NCBI GenBank assembly: GCA_903821695.1
Contig: CAIJLX010000013.1
Coordinates: 1-32,073, forward strand
Source of the DNA: an uncultured Alphaproteobacteria bacterium
GTDB taxonomy: Bacteria; Pseudomonadota; Alphaproteobacteria; Rickettsiales; CAIJLX01
DNA: 32,073 nucleotides
Direction of reading: 5' to 3'
The position numbers and the translations under genes are program-made. The notes under the pieces are model-generated. The model did no database searches and had not been told where the DNA came from. It saw only the letters and a list, made by a program, of their open reading frames with translations. Shown here in pieces: positions 28,709 to 32,073 of this stretch. Numbering within the stretch: position 1 is the stretch's first letter; each line of letters opens with the position of its first letter.

Positions 28709-29194
28709 TTACTCCAAATGGCTTCGCAGCATCCAGGCGGTTTTTTGGTGCTCGCTGGCGCGACCAATCATCATATCGGCAGTAATCTCATCGTTATTAT
28801 CCTGCGCAATTTTGACTAAGCGATGGGCGAGATCAGACAATTTATTATGGTCATCCAGCAGCAGCGAAATCATTTCCTCGTCACGTGGCGATGCATCTGG
28901 CGCTTCATCGATATGCGAGAGGCGAGCAAATGTGGAGAAGCTGCCAGGCGCAACATAACCCAGCGCACGGATGCGTTCAGCGAGTTCATCGATTGCCTCA
29001 GCCAGGGCTTTGTATTGGCCTTCGAAGAAGGGGTGCAATTGGCTGAACCATGGGCCGACGACGTTCCAGTGGAAATTTTGGGTTTTGAGATAGAGCGTAT
29101 AGGTTGAAGCTAGCACTTCGCAGAGTGCCGAAACAACGGCTTCCGCTTTTGGATTTTCTTTAGCAGCAGCTTTTTTCGCGGGTTTTTTAGCCAT
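28709..29194 (-). CDS. dps: Dps family DNA-binding ferritin-like protein
   Basis: LYLKTQNFHWNVVGPWFSQLHPFFEGQYKALAEAIDELAERIRALG; Lys-rich N-terminus. Confidence 0.93.
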   Translation of the reverse strand: MAKKPAKKAAAKENPKAEAVVSALCEVLASTYTLYLKTQNFHWNVVGPWFSQLHPFFEGQYKALAEAIDELAERIRALGYVAPGSFSTFARLSHIDEAPDASPRDEEMISLLLDDHNKLSDLAHRLVKIAQDNNDEITADMMIGRASEHQKTAWMLRSHLE

Positions 29195-29200
29195 GGGTTC

Positions 29201-30337
29201 CTACACTTTCTTGAGTTGGTTGCTATCGATGTAATAGGTACATTTAAGGCGCTTGGCCTCTAGTTTCAAGGAGCTTGCCGCTTCTAACGCCTGAACGACG
29301 ATATATTTATCCTTAATCAGCGAAGCTCGCAATGTTTCTGGCGCATTTAATGGCAATAACACGCGTGGTTTTTGCTTGAAGCGTGGAATGGCAGAAAGCA
29401 GATCATCCACCGCAATCGTACAGCCGACCGCATCGCCCGTGCCGCCTTTTTTCTTGGTTTTCAGGCTCGTATAATACCGCCCACCGCGTGCCAATTCCAC
29501 ACCACCACGCGCCGCCGTATAAAGTACAAAACTAATGCCCGCATGGTAATCAAACCCATGATTTTCCAGTACATCAATGGTCAGTGACAATTCCGGCAAT
29601 GTTTTTTTGAGCGCGGTTAGAACGGCCTCCAAACGCTCGATATGTTGTGCTGCTTCTTTCGGCACCTTCAATTTTTTTAAGCTTTTCAACACATCGTCTG
29701 CCGGACCTGCGGCTTGCATGAGCGCTTCAACAATTGGCGCTGCCTTGCCCGCTAATGTACGCACCGGCGCTAGGTTTTTCTGAGCGATGGCTTTGGTAAT
29801 TTTCGCATTACCGGCTAACTCGCCCAAAATGATTGGTAATAATAAAGGCAAACTGAAATCGGCCGAAAGTTTAGTCACTTTCGCATTCATGAGGGTGCTC
29901 GCGGCAACGCGCACGATTTCAACATCCGCCGCAATGGCTTCGCTGCCGATAATTTCCAAACCAGCCTGCATCCATTGGCGTCGGGCTTTGAGGCCTTCGC
30001 CTTCAACGCGGAGTACCGGCCCGGCATAAGCCAAGCGTAACGGACGGGGTGCCGTTTTCATCCTTGTTTCGGCGATGCGGACGATTTGCGGGGTGATATC
30101 GGCCCGCACGCCCATCATTTTATGCGAGAGCGGATCCATCACCCGGAACATTGATTTCGCGACGTTTTTGCCGACGCCTTTTTCAAGTGTTTCTTCAAAC
30201 TCAATTAATGGCGGCGAAACAGCCTCATAGCCATGCGCGCCGAAATTTTTGAGCAAACGTGCGACGACTTTCGCCTCAAACGCGGATTCAGGCGGCAGAT
30301 TGTCGTATATTCCAACAGGGAGCAAAGAAGGTTTCAT
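29201..30337 (-). CDS. hisZ: ATP phosphoribosyltransferase regulatory subunit
   Basis: HisRS-like: LPVGIYDNLPPESAFEAKVV, PLIEFEETL, VRADITPQIVRIAETR, RRQWMQAGLEIIGSE; lacks a full HisRS C-terminus. Confidence 0.85.
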   Translation of the reverse strand: MKPSLLPVGIYDNLPPESAFEAKVVARLLKNFGAHGYEAVSPPLIEFEETLEKGVGKNVAKSMFRVMDPLSHKMMGVRADITPQIVRIAETRMKTAPRPLRLAYAGPVLRVEGEGLKARRQWMQAGLEIIGSEAIAADVEIVRVAASTLMNAKVTKLSADFSLPLLLPIILGELAGNAKITKAIAQKNLAPVRTLAGKAAPIVEALMQAAGPADDVLKSLKKLKVPKEAAQHIERLEAVLTALKKTLPELSLTIDVLENHGFDYHAGISFVLYTAARGGVELARGGRYYTSLKTKKKGGTGDAVGCTIAVDDLLSAIPRFKQKPRVLLPLNAPETLRASLIKDKYIVVQALEAASSLKLEAKRLKCTYYIDSNQLKKV

Positions 30338-30447
30338 AGACCGCGCAAGCTAGCGCTTTTACTAGTAAAATGCAAAGGGTTGGTTACTACATTTTGTGAC
30401 TGTAATAATTCCCGACTAAAAAACTTATATACTCTGTCGTGTTTTAC

Positions 30448-30477
30448 TTGAATTCGCAAAAATTACGCCCATATAAT
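30448..30477 (+). promoter_or_regulatory. Candidate sigma70-type promoter of the BI-1-like gene
   Basis: TTGAAT (30448-30453), 18-nt spacer, TATAAT (30472-30477), AAGGAGAG SD before ATG 30506. Confidence 0.65.
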
Positions 30478-30505
30478 GGCTACGTAACAACTAAAGGAGA
30501 GTTCA

Positions 30506-31228
30506 ATGCAAGACTATACAAATCGCAATAAGAGCACTGCACGTGCGGCAGGTTTCGGTACGGCGGTGGATGTTGATCAGGGGCTGCGCAGCTATATGTT
30601 GCAGGTCTATAATTATATGGCAGGCGCACTTGCGCTTTCGGGCCTCGTCGCGTTTTTCGTCGGCACCAATGAGACGCTGATGAGCGCTATTTTTGGCACA
30701 CCACTGGCATTCGTCGTCATGCTCGCACCAATCGGTTTCGTTTGGTTTTATAGCGCACGCATGCACACGATGACACTCGGTGGCGCACAGGCTGGTTTCT
30801 GGGCGTTTTCAGCGCTGATGGGGCTTTCGATGGCTTATATCTTCGCGATTTATACTGGCGCTAGCATTGCCCGCGTGTTCTTCATCACGGCGAGCGTGTT
30901 CGGCAGCATGAGCCTTTATGGATACACCACGAAGAAGGATCTGTCCGGTTGGGGATCATTCCTGATCATGGGTCTGTTTGGCATCATCATCGCGTCGCTG
31001 GTGAATATTTTCTTGAAAAGCAGCGCGTTGGATTTCGCGGTGTCTGCAATCGGCGTTCTGGTATTCGTTGGCCTCACGGCATATGACACCCAGCGCATTA
31101 AGCAAACTTATTACCAGCTGAGCGGCGATACGTTAGCGAAGGCTTCCATTATGGGTGCATTGTCGCTCTATATGGACTTCATCAACTTGTTCATGATGAT
31201 GCTTCGTTTGTTCGGCAACCGCCGCTAA
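30506..31228 (+). CDS. Bax inhibitor-1/YccA family membrane protein
   Basis: Multi-TM; LRSYMLQVYNYMAGALALSGLVAFFVG; C-term FVGLTAYDTQRIKQTYYQL and ALSLYMDFINLFMMMLRLFGNRR. Confidence 0.95.
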   Translation: MQDYTNRNKSTARAAGFGTAVDVDQGLRSYMLQVYNYMAGALALSGLVAFFVGTNETLMSAIFGTPLAFVVMLAPIGFVWFYSARMHTMTLGGAQAGFWAFSALMGLSMAYIFAIYTGASIARVFFITASVFGSMSLYGYTTKKDLSGWGSFLIMGLFGIIIASLVNIFLKSSALDFAVSAIGVLVFVGLTAYDTQRIKQTYYQLSGDTLAKASIMGALSLYMDFINLFMMMLRLFGNRR

Positions 31229-31251
31229 TAAACGGTTGTTTATGTAATGCG

Positions 31252-31286
31252 AAAGGCCGGATAGTGTAAAACATCCGGCCTTTTTT
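31252..31286 (+). terminator. Rho-independent terminator
   Basis: AAAGGCCGGAT (31252-31262) / ATCCGGCCTTT (31273-31283) followed by T run. Confidence 0.9.
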
Positions 31287-31305
31287 CTATCTTCAAGGAG
31301 TCTTT

Positions 31306-31833
31306 ATGTTTTCCACTATTTTACTGCTGATTTTCGCGTTTGTTTTTTACAAAGTTGTCCAGTCAAGGCCGGATACATTCCGCATCACCCGCTCCATCAC
31401 CATTAACGCTCCCGCTTCGGAGATTTTCCCGCATGTGAATGATCTGCGGAAATGGCTCCCTTGGTCGCCTTGGGTAAAACTAGACCCTAATGCTCGCAAC
31501 ACATTTGAAGGCCCAACGGAGGGTAAAGGTGCCAAAACCAGCTGGGTCGGTAATAACAAAGTGGGCGCAGGCAGTATGTTGATTACGGAAAGCCGCCCCT
31601 CTGAATTAATCCAGCTTCAGCTAGATTTCTTAAAGCCGATGAAAGCCACCAACACCGCCGAATTCACCTTCACCCCCCAAGGTAACGCAACCCAAGTCAC
31701 CTGGGCAATGTTTGGCAAAAACAACTTCTTCAGCAAAATCATCAACCTCATCATGAACTGCGACAAAATGGTCGGCAGCCAGTTTGAGAAGGGGTTGGCA
31801 GGCATAAAAAACATCGCAGAATCAAGGCACTAA
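31306..31833 (+). CDS. SRPBCC family protein (polyketide cyclase/dehydrase-like)
   Basis: TRSITINAPASEIFPHVNDLRKWLPWSPW...AEFTFTPQGNATQVTWAMFGKNNFFSKII. Confidence 0.9.
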   Translation: MFSTILLLIFAFVFYKVVQSRPDTFRITRSITINAPASEIFPHVNDLRKWLPWSPWVKLDPNARNTFEGPTEGKGAKTSWVGNNKVGAGSMLITESRPSELIQLQLDFLKPMKATNTAEFTFTPQGNATQVTWAMFGKNNFFSKIINLIMNCDKMVGSQFEKGLAGIKNIAESRH

Positions 31834-31843
31834 CCATAATTTG

Positions 31844-31924
31844 TCGTGCCGGCGAAGGCCGGCATCCACGGCAGGCCACGCAAAAAAAGAGCGTGGATCC
31901 CGGCCTCCGCCGGGATGGCGATGT
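31844..31924. repeat. GC-rich imperfect inverted repeat element
   Basis: CCGGCGAAGGCCGGCATCCACG (31849-31870) pairs with CGTGGATCCCGGCCTCCGCCGG (31892-31913), 20/22 complementary. Confidence 0.85.
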
Positions 31925-31939
31925 CATAAAATTGTAATA

Positions 31940-32073
31940 GGCACTGTTAACAAACCTGTATTTTTATGATATAGGTTATGGCGAAAGGGAGATTTTTGCC
32001 ATGAACAAGCGCTTATATCCTGTGTCTCGCGAGGTTTTCGATCTTGAAATTCGTCCGATTATTGAGGCGGTGA
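31940..32073 (+). mobile_element. Left end of an IS5-like element: terminal inverted repeat (31940-31957) and transposase N-terminus (CDS from 32001, runs off the window)
   Basis: GGCACTGTTAACAAACCT is the exact inverse of 117-134. ATG 32001 encodes MNKRLYPVSREVFDLEIRPIIEAV..., IS5-like transposase N-terminus style. Confidence 0.82.

Noticed and set aside
31979-32005. 8-codon ORF (MAKGRFLP*) overlapping the transposase ATG
   Set aside because: Too short, likely chance; its first bases simply contain the AAAGGGAG ribosome-binding region.

Overview
The window looks like a chromosomal segment of a flagellated alphaproteobacterium. That lineage is inferred from gene content only. It is mostly housekeeping DNA: rnc, acpS, pdxJ, tRNA-Pro(TGG), sucA, pgsA, an AmpD-like amidase, etfA/etfB, a ZnuCBA-type metal ABC transporter, a flagellar motor/chemotaxis operon (lepB, fliL, fliM, a DUF6468-like protein, a MotE-like protein, cheY, cheZ, two MotB-like proteins, a large TPR-like protein), an MFS transporter, a PfkB-family kinase, an Nfu/NifU protein, dps, hisZ, a Bax-inhibitor-1-like protein and a SRPBCC protein. 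Both ends lie inside copies of what appears to be the same IS5-like element: the same 18-bp sequence occurs inverted at 117-134 and 31940-31957. The most unusual locus is 3638-5297. There a HigA-type XRE antitoxin domain is fused in frame to a full nitronate-monooxygenase-like flavoenzyme, translationally coupled to an HPt phosphotransfer protein, and preceded by a promoter/palindrome that suggests autoregulation and possibly leaderless translation. A second accessory locus (1261-2499) is a PIN-like protein with a small, possibly frameshifted downstream ORF, inserted against the direction of the pdxJ-acpS / rnc genes. Small ORFs missing from the ORF track include a 38-aa membrane peptide coupled to znuC and a 56-aa secreted K/E/H-rich peptide. 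All family calls come from reading motifs by eye; no database search was run.
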